This document shows positions 23,419 to 31,015 of a stretch of DNA of 31,015 nt, piece after piece. Below the pieces are notes generated by a model. The model was not told the DNA's origin. It saw nothing but the letters and a program-made list of their open reading frames with translations, and made no database searches. A program made the translations under genes and the position numbers. Source of the stretch: CAZYVD01 sp964651045 (GTDB lineage: Bacteria; Zhuqueibacterota; QNDG01; DSAB01). The first letter of the stretch is position 1. The number at the start of each line of letters is the position of its first letter. Location: NCBI GenBank assembly GCA_964651045.1, contig CAZYVD010000029.1, positions 1 to 31,015 of the forward strand, in the 5' to 3' direction.

Positions 23419-26400
23419 CTATTGAATCTCTTTTAAAATCAACTCTATTGCCTTATCGAGCTGGGGATCTTCATTGGTTAGTTCATGATTCAGATCGTTT
23501 ACAATCTTTACGTCTGGCTTAACACCTCCTGATGTTTCAAGATCCCTTCCATCGAGTGTATAACAACCCCAGAATGGAAGACGAAACGAGCCTCCATTGA
23601 GCAGTCTAACACTTGTCGTAAAAATGAGCCATCCATAGGTCCTGTTGCCAACTATTTTCCCTCTATTGAGTTCTTTAAACCCATTTGCAGTCATTTCACC
23701 ATCACTCAACGTGACTTCATTTATCATCAATACGACAGGTTTATTTGCAAAACCAAAGGTTGACTGCTGTGTCTCCTTCATTCCTCTTTTCTGCCATTTC
23801 GCATATACAGGTTTTGTCAACGCCTGAATCACTCTGTCATGAACATTTCCTCCAAAGTTGTATCTGATGTCGAGTATCAAACCATCTCTCGGAACCGCTT
23901 CCCTCTCGAGTTCCTTGAGAAAGCGGCTCAAGTCTCTCCAACCCATAGCTCTCATATATATATATGCAACTCTGTCCCCACTCCTCTCTTTTACGATTCT
24001 CTTTCTACTCTCTATCCACTCTTCTAAAAGCAGGTTTCTCTCTGCAGACCCAGATATTGGTTTTACCTTTATTTCAATCTCCTTTCCAAATTTCTTGCTC
24101 CTGATCCTCAAAACGACTCTCTTATTCAACTTTCCATTCAAAACCTTCCAGATGTTTGTTTGAGTGTCGACTCTCATCTGGTCAATCGCTATGAGTTCGT
24201 CGCCAACCGCAACACTATCTCTGTGATCATACAGAGGTCCATTCTTGATGATCCTTTTAAACTTCACACTCTTTCCAGAAAAATCAAAGAGAGCACCAAG
24301 ATGTGCGCTTGGATTCTCGGTTCCACTGCCACTGGGACTCCTTATACCAGTATGCGATGAGTTGAGGTAGCCTATCATTTCGTTTGCATAATCGTAAAAG
24401 TCTCTATCCTCTCTTACCTGTGCAAGAACAGGCCTGAACCTTTTGTATACATCATCCCAGTCTACCTTGTGGTGAGAGGAGTCATAATAGTAATACTTCA
24501 GCGTATAGTAGAGCTCTGAGAGCATCTGTTCATAATCGGCGGTCTTGTCTATCTTTATTTTTGTCTTGAACGAAACGCGACTGTTCTTTTTTGACTTTAA
24601 ATCAATCTTTCCAATCTTTCCACGGCTTAGATAATAGAGATATTTGCCTTTTGAATCACACTGCAGACTCCTCAACCCTGTTATGGATGACATGAATGGC
24701 TCAAACTTGCCCTGCTCCTTTTTCTTGAGACTCATCTTCCAGAGATGACGCTTTCCATCGATATTAGAGACAAAGTAGATTGTGGCAGAATCAGATGGTG
24801 AAATTATAAATTCTCCATCATCTCCAAGCGTGTTCGTTACACTCTCTGTCTGGCGATCTATATCCTCCAGCCTGATCTTTATCCTCTTCTTTGATTGTTT
24901 TTTCAAAAACATCTTCTCAAACTTTGCCTCTGGATTCTTCCTGTTATTATTTTCTTTTTTTGCAAATAACTTCTCAAACTCATCCTCCTCAAACTCTGGC
25001 TTCTTCGGCTCTAGATAGAGACGATATAGATCCCACTTTCCTGTAAACTCAGGAAAACTGTGTCCAAAACGGTTTGATCTAAAGATTATTCCGCTTCCAT
25101 CAGGAAGCCATTTACCATCCTGTTCATCATAAGCGGTGTTTGTTAACAAAGTCTTCTCCCCAGACTCTACTTCAACTGCAAATAGATCGCGGTTACCATT
25201 TCTCCACACTGCAACAGTAAGATATCTGCTGTCAGGAGACCAAGAAAAAGAAGCTGCAAAACGGCCTCCAAAGTCATCTTCCAGAACCAGTCTATCATTT
25301 TTTCCATCTTTTGTCATAATCCTCAGCTCTCTCTTTCCCCTGTAGTATGCTATCATTTTCCCATCGGGCGAAAAGGTTGGGCTGAGCTCATCCTCCTCCG
25401 ATCTGGTAAGCCTTACTGGTTTATCATTGCCGAGTGCAGAAATCATATATATCTCAGGATTTCCGTCCATATCCGAGACAAACACAACCTTTCTCGAATC
25501 TTTACTCCAGTCTACATCTCTCTCCCTCCATGGAGAATTAGTAATGTTTCTTGCATATCCACCCTTACTGGATACAATGAATATCTCTCCCCTTACTACT
25601 GCAGCAATCTTTTTCCCATCCGGCGAAAGGCTGTACTCACTAACAGAACCATCTTTTTTATAGAATACTCTGTTCTCCTTCTCCTCGGCAGGTGCCTCAA
25701 TCATTATCTGTCTGGAATCACCACTCTTAAGATCTGTCATCCATATTCCAAAATTCCTCTCATAGACTGCAATCTCTCCTCTTCTTGCAACAGAGAGCCA
25801 TCTTACATCACCACTCTTAAATCTTGTAACAGGCTTTAACTCATCATCTCCATTCTCTGCATACCAGATATTGTAGTTCTGAAACTGTCGATCACTCACA
25901 AAATAGACGCCTCTACCTTCCGGGCTCCAGTAAGGCCAGAAGCTGTTGCTGGAATCTTCCACAACAATCGATGGTTCTTTCCCAACCATATCAAACATCC
26001 ATATTTTAGAACTGTTACTTCCTCTATATCCCTTCCTCCACCAGTATCGATTTTCTGTTCCAAGAGAGAAAAGAATCCTCCTCCCGGATGGATCTATCTT
26101 TGCACAATAAGGCCAGCTCCAGTAGGTGTCTAAAACAGGTTCTGGATTCCCTCCATCTACACTGATCCTAAAAATGCTCGAAGATGAATGCCTGTCGGAT
26201 GAAAAGAAAATCCACTTTCCATCTGGTGAAATGTCTGTTGCAACATCACTGCCTGTGTAATAGGTTAACTGTTTTGGGATTCCGCCTTCAACTTTGATTG
26301 TATATACATCGTTGTTTCCGCTTCTGTTTGATGTAAATGCAATCCATCTTCCATCTGGCGACCATATAGGTTCACGATCATACCCCTTATGATCGGTCAA

Positions 26401-26586
26401 TCTGACTGCCATCCCGCCACTAATTGGCACCAACCATATATCACCCATATATGAAAATGCTATCATCTTGCCATCCGGTGAAACTGCAGGAAATCTGGCT
26501 CCGATCAGTCTCTTGGTGTTTGCCCCTGAAATAGCAACAAACAGCAAGATAAATAAAAGAAATGAATAAATTGTTACTCTCTTCAT
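23419..26586 (-). CDS. exported tricorn-type protease B (S41 family)
   Basis: A 1055-residue tricorn homolog, clearly paralogous to tricorn A but divergent. A signal peptide (about 1-22) is followed by propeller repeats with regular WSPDG/SPDGK motifs (about 25-290 and 310-665), an acidic-then-basic insert (about 530-572), a core region, a PDZ-like domain (about 765-845) and an S41 domain. Catalytic candidates are Ser744-His745 in LNSSHTG, Ser961-Asp962 in VTLSDGE, and Glu1017 in LETSGGVKPD. Here the Ser-His pair typical of tricorn is kept, unlike in tricorn A. It follows the M28 gene by 26 bases and precedes the S9 gene by 13 bases. Confidence 0.92.
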   Translation of the reverse strand: MKRVTIYSFLLFILLFVAISGANTKRLIGARFPAVSPDGKMIAFSYMGDIWLVPISGGMAVRLTDHKGYDREPIWSPDGRWIAFTSNRSGNNDVYTIKVEGGIPKQLTYYTGSDVATDISPDGKWIFFSSDRHSSSSIFRISVDGGNPEPVLDTYWSWPYCAKIDPSGRRILFSLGTENRYWWRKGYRGSNSSKIWMFDMVGKEPSIVVEDSSNSFWPYWSPEGRGVYFVSDRQFQNYNIWYAENGDDELKPVTRFKSGDVRWLSVARRGEIAVYERNFGIWMTDLKSGDSRQIMIEAPAEEKENRVFYKKDGSVSEYSLSPDGKKIAAVVRGEIFIVSSKGGYARNITNSPWRERDVDWSKDSRKVVFVSDMDGNPEIYMISALGNDKPVRLTRSEEDELSPTFSPDGKMIAYYRGKRELRIMTKDGKNDRLVLEDDFGGRFAASFSWSPDSRYLTVAVWRNGNRDLFAVEVESGEKTLLTNTAYDEQDGKWLPDGSGIIFRSNRFGHSFPEFTGKWDLYRLYLEPKKPEFEEDEFEKLFAKKENNNRKNPEAKFEKMFLKKQSKKRIKIRLEDIDRQTESVTNTLGDDGEFIISPSDSATIYFVSNIDGKRHLWKMSLKKKEQGKFEPFMSSITGLRSLQCDSKGKYLYYLSRGKIGKIDLKSKKNSRVSFKTKIKIDKTADYEQMLSELYYTLKYYYYDSSHHKVDWDDVYKRFRPVLAQVREDRDFYDYANEMIGYLNSSHTGIRSPSGSGTENPSAHLGALFDFSGKSVKFKRIIKNGPLYDHRDSVAVGDELIAIDQMRVDTQTNIWKVLNGKLNKRVVLRIRSKKFGKEIEIKVKPISGSAERNLLLEEWIESRKRIVKERSGDRVAYIYMRAMGWRDLSRFLKELEREAVPRDGLILDIRYNFGGNVHDRVIQALTKPVYAKWQKRGMKETQQSTFGFANKPVVLMINEVTLSDGEMTANGFKELNRGKIVGNRTYGWLIFTTSVRLLNGGSFRLPFWGCYTLDGRDLETSGGVKPDVKIVNDLNHELTNEDPQLDKAIELILKEIQ

Positions 26587-26612
26587 GGCTAATTCTCCTA
26601 AAAATTATTTTT

Positions 26613-28715
26613 TTACATTTCAATCAAGCCTGCAAGCTTGAGAATCTGCAGATAGTTTAAAATGCTCTTCAGATCAGAACTCCTGCCGTACTGGGCATCG
26701 AGCATCCACTTTATCTCAATCACGCTGTTTCTTCCATTGATGCAGCACCTCAGATCGCTCATACTTGCAATATCTCTCCATCTATATTTATACTTTTCCC
26801 TGGCTTCCTTCGAAACCTTATCGATATATTCAGAATATCCCCTGTATCCTGCCTTCTTCACAAGCTCTGTGGGTCTGGGGATCAATAGAGAGGCCTCTTT
26901 TTCAAGGTCTGTTAATATAACCTCTGGCGGCTCTATTTTTAACCTTTCTGCAACAGCCTTCATGTGTCTCTCTATGGCCTGGAGATGGCAATTCCCAACC
27001 GTATCGACAACCTTCAACATCTCTTTTACATATCCTGAAACCCTCTTTTTATCTGTCGCAAGTTCGAGTACAGATCTGAGCGTCTCTTCCTCATTCTTTA
27101 TCGAAGCGTTTATGATCGACCTTGCCATTTTATAACACTCTATTATGCTTTCAGGAGTAGCTCTGTTTAATCTTTCCTGAGCAAGCATGAACTTGCGTGC
27201 CAGACGCCTGGTGCCATTTGCGGCAATCTCTCCAGCTATTCTGATTGCCATATCATCATCTGCACTGGCAATCGTATAGGCCGCTGCTGCACCAATGATG
27301 ACAACCCGTTTTAGCTGCGTCGGATCCGACTTGTCCACCCTGTCGCCAGATGTGTGATACCATTGATCTGGCCATGCTATCATCATGACACCCGGTACTC
27401 CCACTCCCCAGTCATTGAAAACCTCATGATCAGAAGCGCCATAGTGAGGCTCAATTGTGTAATAGAATGGCTCGTCTGCCCCTGTTGGAGCAACGATCCT
27501 CTGAAATACTGTCGAACCGCTGCTTCTTGTATGGATGTGTTCTCTGCTCCTCTTTCCAACATATCTGTAGTAGTTCTCCATTACGTCATTTATATAATGA
27601 GGATTTCCATAGCTTGTCCTTATTAGAGACATATACGCCTTATTTTTGGTCAGCCATTCGCCAACCATATCCATGTTTATGTTGCATAGAGTTTTTTCCA
27701 TGAGCCTTTTGTTGTTTTTTACCCATCGACCTATTCCTGAGAATTCCGGTCCCCAGACAAAACGTATCGTTCTCCTCTGACGTGGAAGCCTTCCCTCCTC
27801 TATCAATCCGTGCAGCACTCTTGCTACCTCGAGTATGGCTGCACTGCCAGACTTATTATCATTTGCACCCTGCTTTACGATTCCTTCAAAGAGATGTGCT
27901 GAAAATATGACCTCGCCAGCATCCGGATCCGTACCAGGAATATGACATACAACATCCTGTATCTCATACTTTTCCATCTTGGATTCCACAACTGCATGAA
28001 CCGTGATCTTCTCGCCGTTAAGAAGTCTTTTCTTTAAGAAATAACCACTCCTGTATGGAAGATAAAAACCAAATTTGCTCTCTTGCCCCCCTCTCCCTCC
28101 AATTCCACGCCATGGAATCTGGATGGGATCGAGATAAGGCCTTGACATGCTGATCGCTACAACTCCGAGTGCCCCATATTTGATACATGCAATTCGATGT
28201 GCAGTATAGATACTTCCTTCAGTAACAACAATCTTTCCAGTCACTGTTGTACTGTCGATATCCTCTTCTTTTCCAGTTCCTATCCATACAAGCTCTGCCT
28301 CCACATCTGCAGGACTGCTTCCTCTTACAAGCATCGCAGTCATGTCCCTATAAGAAGCAAGCTTTTGATGAAGTGGTTTTACCTCCCAGAGCTCACCCCT
28401 GATTCCATCCCAGACCTCTCCTCCCGGAAACCTTTCGATCGCAGCTCCAGGAAGACCATACTGCTTCAGCCGATCATATATATACTTAGACTCATAAAAT
28501 GTCGATCTGTATTCGTCTGATAACCGATCCTTATTATAGCCGCCCGTCTCCATTATTGTATTCCATGCCGTCTCTCCGGAAGCCTCACCTACAATTTCAT
28601 CCATCTGATTGTCTGGAAGCAGTGTCCAGTTTACATACGGACTGAGCTGTGAGAATGCTACTTGAGCTGCAAACATAATAAAAATAAATGTAAATAATTT
28701 TTTACGATTCAACAT
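26613..28715 (-). CDS. exported M28-family zinc aminopeptidase with PA-like insert and C-terminal helical tail
   Basis: A 700-residue metallopeptidase. A signal peptide (about 1-22, AFS) is followed by a substrate-lid region with a PA-like domain (about 115-240), then the M28 catalytic core. Zinc ligands and catalytic residues are His274 (FSAHLFEG), bridging Asp286 (GANDNKSG), Glu324 (GPEFSG), Asp349 (NINMD) and His454 (WYHTSGD). The long C-terminal part (about 490-700) is helical and ends with a sequence pattern (NSVIEIKWMLD ... ILNYLQILKLAGLIEM) like the winged-helix tail of some DUF4910-type M28 relatives. It probably releases single N-terminal amino acids from peptides. It is the first gene of the cluster, with GGAGGAG ahead of the ATG. 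Confidence 0.9.
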   Translation of the reverse strand: MLNRKKLFTFIFIMFAAQVAFSQLSPYVNWTLLPDNQMDEIVGEASGETAWNTIMETGGYNKDRLSDEYRSTFYESKYIYDRLKQYGLPGAAIERFPGGEVWDGIRGELWEVKPLHQKLASYRDMTAMLVRGSSPADVEAELVWIGTGKEEDIDSTTVTGKIVVTEGSIYTAHRIACIKYGALGVVAISMSRPYLDPIQIPWRGIGGRGGQESKFGFYLPYRSGYFLKKRLLNGEKITVHAVVESKMEKYEIQDVVCHIPGTDPDAGEVIFSAHLFEGIVKQGANDNKSGSAAILEVARVLHGLIEEGRLPRQRRTIRFVWGPEFSGIGRWVKNNKRLMEKTLCNINMDMVGEWLTKNKAYMSLIRTSYGNPHYINDVMENYYRYVGKRSREHIHTRSSGSTVFQRIVAPTGADEPFYYTIEPHYGASDHEVFNDWGVGVPGVMMIAWPDQWYHTSGDRVDKSDPTQLKRVVIIGAAAAYTIASADDDMAIRIAGEIAANGTRRLARKFMLAQERLNRATPESIIECYKMARSIINASIKNEEETLRSVLELATDKKRVSGYVKEMLKVVDTVGNCHLQAIERHMKAVAERLKIEPPEVILTDLEKEASLLIPRPTELVKKAGYRGYSEYIDKVSKEAREKYKYRWRDIASMSDLRCCINGRNSVIEIKWMLDAQYGRSSDLKSILNYLQILKLAGLIEM

Positions 28716-28754
28716 ATTCTCATCTCCTCCATATTTTAATAAACCATTTTAAAA

Positions 28755-28793
28755 TAAAAAAGGCCTCGAACCACCCTGAAGTGATCCAAGACC
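28755..28793 (-). terminator. rho-independent terminator after the serine hydrolase
   Basis: On the minus strand GGTCTTGGATCAC pairs with GTGGTTCGAGGCC (13 bp, four G-U) around a six-base loop and is followed by TTTTTTATTTT. It lies about 35 bases after the serine hydrolase stop and just before the M28 gene, separating the two transcripts at least partly. Confidence 0.75.
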
Positions 28794-28827
28794 CCTATTT
28801 ACTGTTTGTAACACTTCCTATCCAAAT

Positions 28828-30975
28828 CTATTCTATCTTTTTTGCACTGAAAACACCATTAGGCTGTTTAAAAATTGCCTCTACAACCTCTTCTTTTTTA
28901 TTCAATTTAAATTCAATGCTGAAACCTGTGAGATCCTTTAGATTAAACTCTGTACCCTTATATGGAACCAGCCTGTATGAAGGTTGACCGGGCACTACAG
29001 CCACTAAAGTATTTTTGCCCTGCATTGTTACCGTTATTATCTGGCCTGATATTTCATATTTGCCAATAAATTTAGAAAGAAACTCAGGATTCGACATCTC
29101 TTCTGAAGCCTTGCGTACAAAAACTACTGGATCAACAGCTCTTTCGATAGGAACAGAAACCTTATCAATATCTCCCTTCCAGTTAGTGTGGAACAAAAAC
29201 TTCAATTTTGCATCAGCCATTTCTCCTTCAGTAGCCTGAAAGATGTCGTAGTGAAAATGTTTTAATGAAGATTCTATACTATTATACGAAGCAATGAGTC
29301 TCTTCCCTACCTTTTTAATGTGAATTACTCCATATCCTGGGTTCTCATAATCTCCAGCATACTCATCCAGTCTATGCGACGGTCTTGTACCCTTTATAGG
29401 CTTCTCCTCTTCTCTCTTTTTCTCCTCTGCCTTCTTTGCACTCTCCTGCTGGAGTCTTATCCTCGAGTTCCAATCAACCGGTTTCTTACCCAGAAGAAGG
29501 TCTATGGCATAATAACTAATTATAGTCGGCAATGGTGTTCCATTCAGGTTTGTAAGTATGGCAATACCTATCCCATCTCTCGGCAGTAGAGAAACAAGTG
29601 CAGAAAAACCATCAATGTTTCCACCATGATATACCAGTTTATGGCCTCTGTATGTCCTGATGAACCAACCCATACCATAAGTAACTTCAGATGCTTCGTC
29701 ATACCGCATTGGGCCTGGCACAACCATTTGCGGAGTATGCATCATTACTATCTGTGCCTCAGAGACTATCTGTTTATCTTTATACTTTCCTTTGTTTAGA
29801 TGAACAATTATCCACCTGGCCATCTCTTCGGCATTCGAATTTATCGAGCCTGCAGGCCCTACATTGTCTATGTTTCTGAATGGTATCTTAACAACCTTAT
29901 CATTCTTTTCTTTATATGGAAGTGCAAAGTCACTGCTCTTCTGTGATATATCAACAGAGAAGTTGGAATTTTTCATATTTAGGGGATCAAATATTTTCTC
30001 CTGAACCAGATTTTCCCAACTTTTCCCAGATACACGGCCTGCAAGGTAACCAGCAGTCATAAACATGAGATTCTGATACTGAAAAACGCTTCTGAAATCT
30101 TTACTGGGCTCCAAATATCTTAATCGCCTAAAAAGCTCCTCTCTTGTAGCAGGCGAATTGTACCAGACCAGATCGTGACGCGGCAGACCCGATCTGTGAG
30201 TTACCAGATCCAAAACAGTCATCCTCTGAGTTGCAAATTCATCTTTCAATCTAAATTCAGGAATATAATTTCTAATCTTCTCATTCCAGTCAATCATTCC
30301 CTCATCCACGAGTACTCCCAAAACAGCGGATGTAAATGCCTTTGTACAGGACCCAATCGCAAATAGAGTTTTTGAAGTTACAGGCAGACTCTCTTCAACG
30401 CTTCTCATTCCAAATCCTTCTGCCAGTATAACCTCATTATCCTTCACAATTGCCATGCCAAGTCCAGGAACCTTCCATATCTTCATGGTAGAATCAACAA
30501 AGGCTCTGATGCGGTCGAGAATCTCGTTTTGATGGAGTGTTTTCTCTTCAGCCTCCTCAATCTCCTCCCTCACAAGATAGAAATCAAAGGTCTGTCCACC
30601 CTGACTGAATTTCCCGTTTATAGAATCACCCTCCTGAGAAACGATCCCATTAAACGTTGGATCACCAGGAATCCCTGATATTTTAAAGGATACATTCTTA
30701 TTATCAACAGAAATATCTGCTAACGGCAGATCTCTGGCCTGCTGGGCCGGTATATCTATACTGCCGCTCCATTCACTGCTCTTGTCTTTACTGAAATCTA
30801 TAGTTATTTCGAGGTTCATTCCTGGTATTTCTATCTGCCCCTTCCACTTTCCAGATATATCGACACTTCCTGTTTCTGCAACCAAAACAGATAGAAAGAA
30901 AATTAAAACAATCATGGTAATAAAAGGTGCTCTTATTTTTGGAAGAAACATTTTCGGTGATTGTCGAGTAGACAT
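28828..30975 (-). CDS. exported serine hydrolase of the class C beta-lactamase fold, with accessory beta domains
   Basis: A 715-residue protein with an N-terminal membrane or signal segment (about 16-33). A beta-rich accessory domain (about 37-136, beginning VDISGKWKGQ) is followed by a penicillin-binding-protein-like catalytic domain (about 148-495), a charged linker (about 510-530), a DUF3471-like domain (about 532-625) and a further beta region to the end. The active-site motifs are Ser209-x-x-Lys212 (SCTK), Tyr300-x-Asn302 (YQN) and HGG at 450-452. Relatives include esterases, D-aminopeptidases and DD-peptidases, so true beta-lactamase activity should not be assumed. A near-ideal AAAGGAGGT precedes the ATG. 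It is a separate transcript, but its accessory domain links it to amidohydrolase C. Confidence 0.9.
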   Translation of the reverse strand: MSTRQSPKMFLPKIRAPFITMIVLIFFLSVLVAETGSVDISGKWKGQIEIPGMNLEITIDFSKDKSSEWSGSIDIPAQQARDLPLADISVDNKNVSFKISGIPGDPTFNGIVSQEGDSINGKFSQGGQTFDFYLVREEIEEAEEKTLHQNEILDRIRAFVDSTMKIWKVPGLGMAIVKDNEVILAEGFGMRSVEESLPVTSKTLFAIGSCTKAFTSAVLGVLVDEGMIDWNEKIRNYIPEFRLKDEFATQRMTVLDLVTHRSGLPRHDLVWYNSPATREELFRRLRYLEPSKDFRSVFQYQNLMFMTAGYLAGRVSGKSWENLVQEKIFDPLNMKNSNFSVDISQKSSDFALPYKEKNDKVVKIPFRNIDNVGPAGSINSNAEEMARWIIVHLNKGKYKDKQIVSEAQIVMMHTPQMVVPGPMRYDEASEVTYGMGWFIRTYRGHKLVYHGGNIDGFSALVSLLPRDGIGIAILTNLNGTPLPTIISYYAIDLLLGKKPVDWNSRIRLQQESAKKAEEKKREEEKPIKGTRPSHRLDEYAGDYENPGYGVIHIKKVGKRLIASYNSIESSLKHFHYDIFQATEGEMADAKLKFLFHTNWKGDIDKVSVPIERAVDPVVFVRKASEEMSNPEFLSKFIGKYEISGQIITVTMQGKNTLVAVVPGQPSYRLVPYKGTEFNLKDLTGFSIEFKLNKKEEVVEAIFKQPNGVFSAKKIE

Positions 30976-31015
30976 CTTTACCTCCTTTCGGTTTAATGTC
31001 CCTCACAGAACCCTG

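Larger units (their letters stand above)
13248..28715 (-). other. seven-gene exported peptidase/amidohydrolase operon
   Basis: Seven minus-strand genes follow each other with gaps of about 26, 13, 6-12, 36, 29 and 16 bases and no internal terminator: M28 peptidase, tricorn B, S9 peptidase, amidohydrolases C, B and A, then tricorn A. Hairpin terminators at 28755-28793 (end of the preceding gene) and 13175-13228 bracket the set. All seven products have N-terminal signal sequences. A clear promoter just upstream of 28715 was not found. Confidence 0.8.

Noticed and set aside
26662..27135. A 157-codon open frame on the plus strand inside the M28 gene
   Set aside because: It is antisense to a well-supported coding region, is Ser/Phe/Leu-rich as expected for a reverse-frame shadow, and has no family features.
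28828..30975. Calling the serine hydrolase a beta-lactamase resistance gene
   Set aside because: The SxxK, YxN and HGG motifs are shared by many esterases and peptidases; the multi-domain architecture is unlike dedicated class C beta-lactamases.
1..31015. CRISPR arrays, tRNA or rRNA genes, transposase genes
   Set aside because: No regularly spaced repeats, no tRNA-like cloverleaf noticed by eye, and no coding sequence with transposase motifs.

Overview
The window looks like a chromosomal segment of an AT-rich, Gram-negative-type, probably anaerobic bacterium. At least ten of its proteins carry Sec-type signal peptides or N-terminal membrane anchors. The gene content (two exported tricorn-type proteases, two S9 peptidases, an M28 aminopeptidase, a C69 dipeptidase, COG1228-type amidohydrolases, a serine beta-lactamase-fold hydrolase and a giant oxygen-sensitive-type dehydratase activase) resembles that of peptide-degrading uncultured lineages such as Aminicenantes or members of the FCB superphylum. 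That placement is an inference from gene content only; there is no rRNA or other marker gene here.

Layout. Positions 1-2633 are an accessory stretch: two direct copies of a palindromic repeat (68-182 and 2172-2262) flank a sigma70-type promoter, a hicB-hicA toxin-antitoxin pair, a nested inverted repeat and a membrane-associated alpha/beta hydrolase; another REP-like palindrome follows. A good promoter (2578-2605) then drives a plus-strand trio: a small multi-pass membrane protein, an exported C69 dipeptidase and a short-chain dehydrogenase (2634-5768). Everything from 5826 to the right edge is on the minus strand.

The minus-strand genes form three transcription blocks. Read in their own direction they are: (1) a serine hydrolase (30975-28828) closed by a hairpin-plus-T-run terminator; (2) a compact seven-gene cluster (28715-13248) with gaps of only about 6-36 bases: M28 aminopeptidase, tricorn B, S9 peptidase, amidohydrolase C, amidohydrolase B, amidohydrolase A, tricorn A, closed by a strong 19-bp-stem terminator at 13175-13228; (3) a second S9 peptidase, a 121-residue tail-anchored unknown and a tandem-ASKHA 2-hydroxyacyl-CoA dehydratase activase-like protein (13048-5826).

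How the genes may work together (inference). Block 2 reads as an exported peptide-dismantling line: tricorn proteases cut oligopeptides, S9 and M28 enzymes trim the products, and the nearby C69 enzyme splits dipeptides. The archaeal cytosolic tricorn plus its aminopeptidase factors is the closest described logic, but here every component appears to be outside the cytoplasm. The most striking point is that, of three paralogous amidohydrolases encoded side by side, only the middle one keeps the metal-binding residues; the two flanking ones have lost essentially all of them, suggesting an active enzyme with two pseudoenzyme partners. One of these pseudoenzymes carries an accessory beta domain that also occurs at the N terminus of the neighbouring serine hydrolase.
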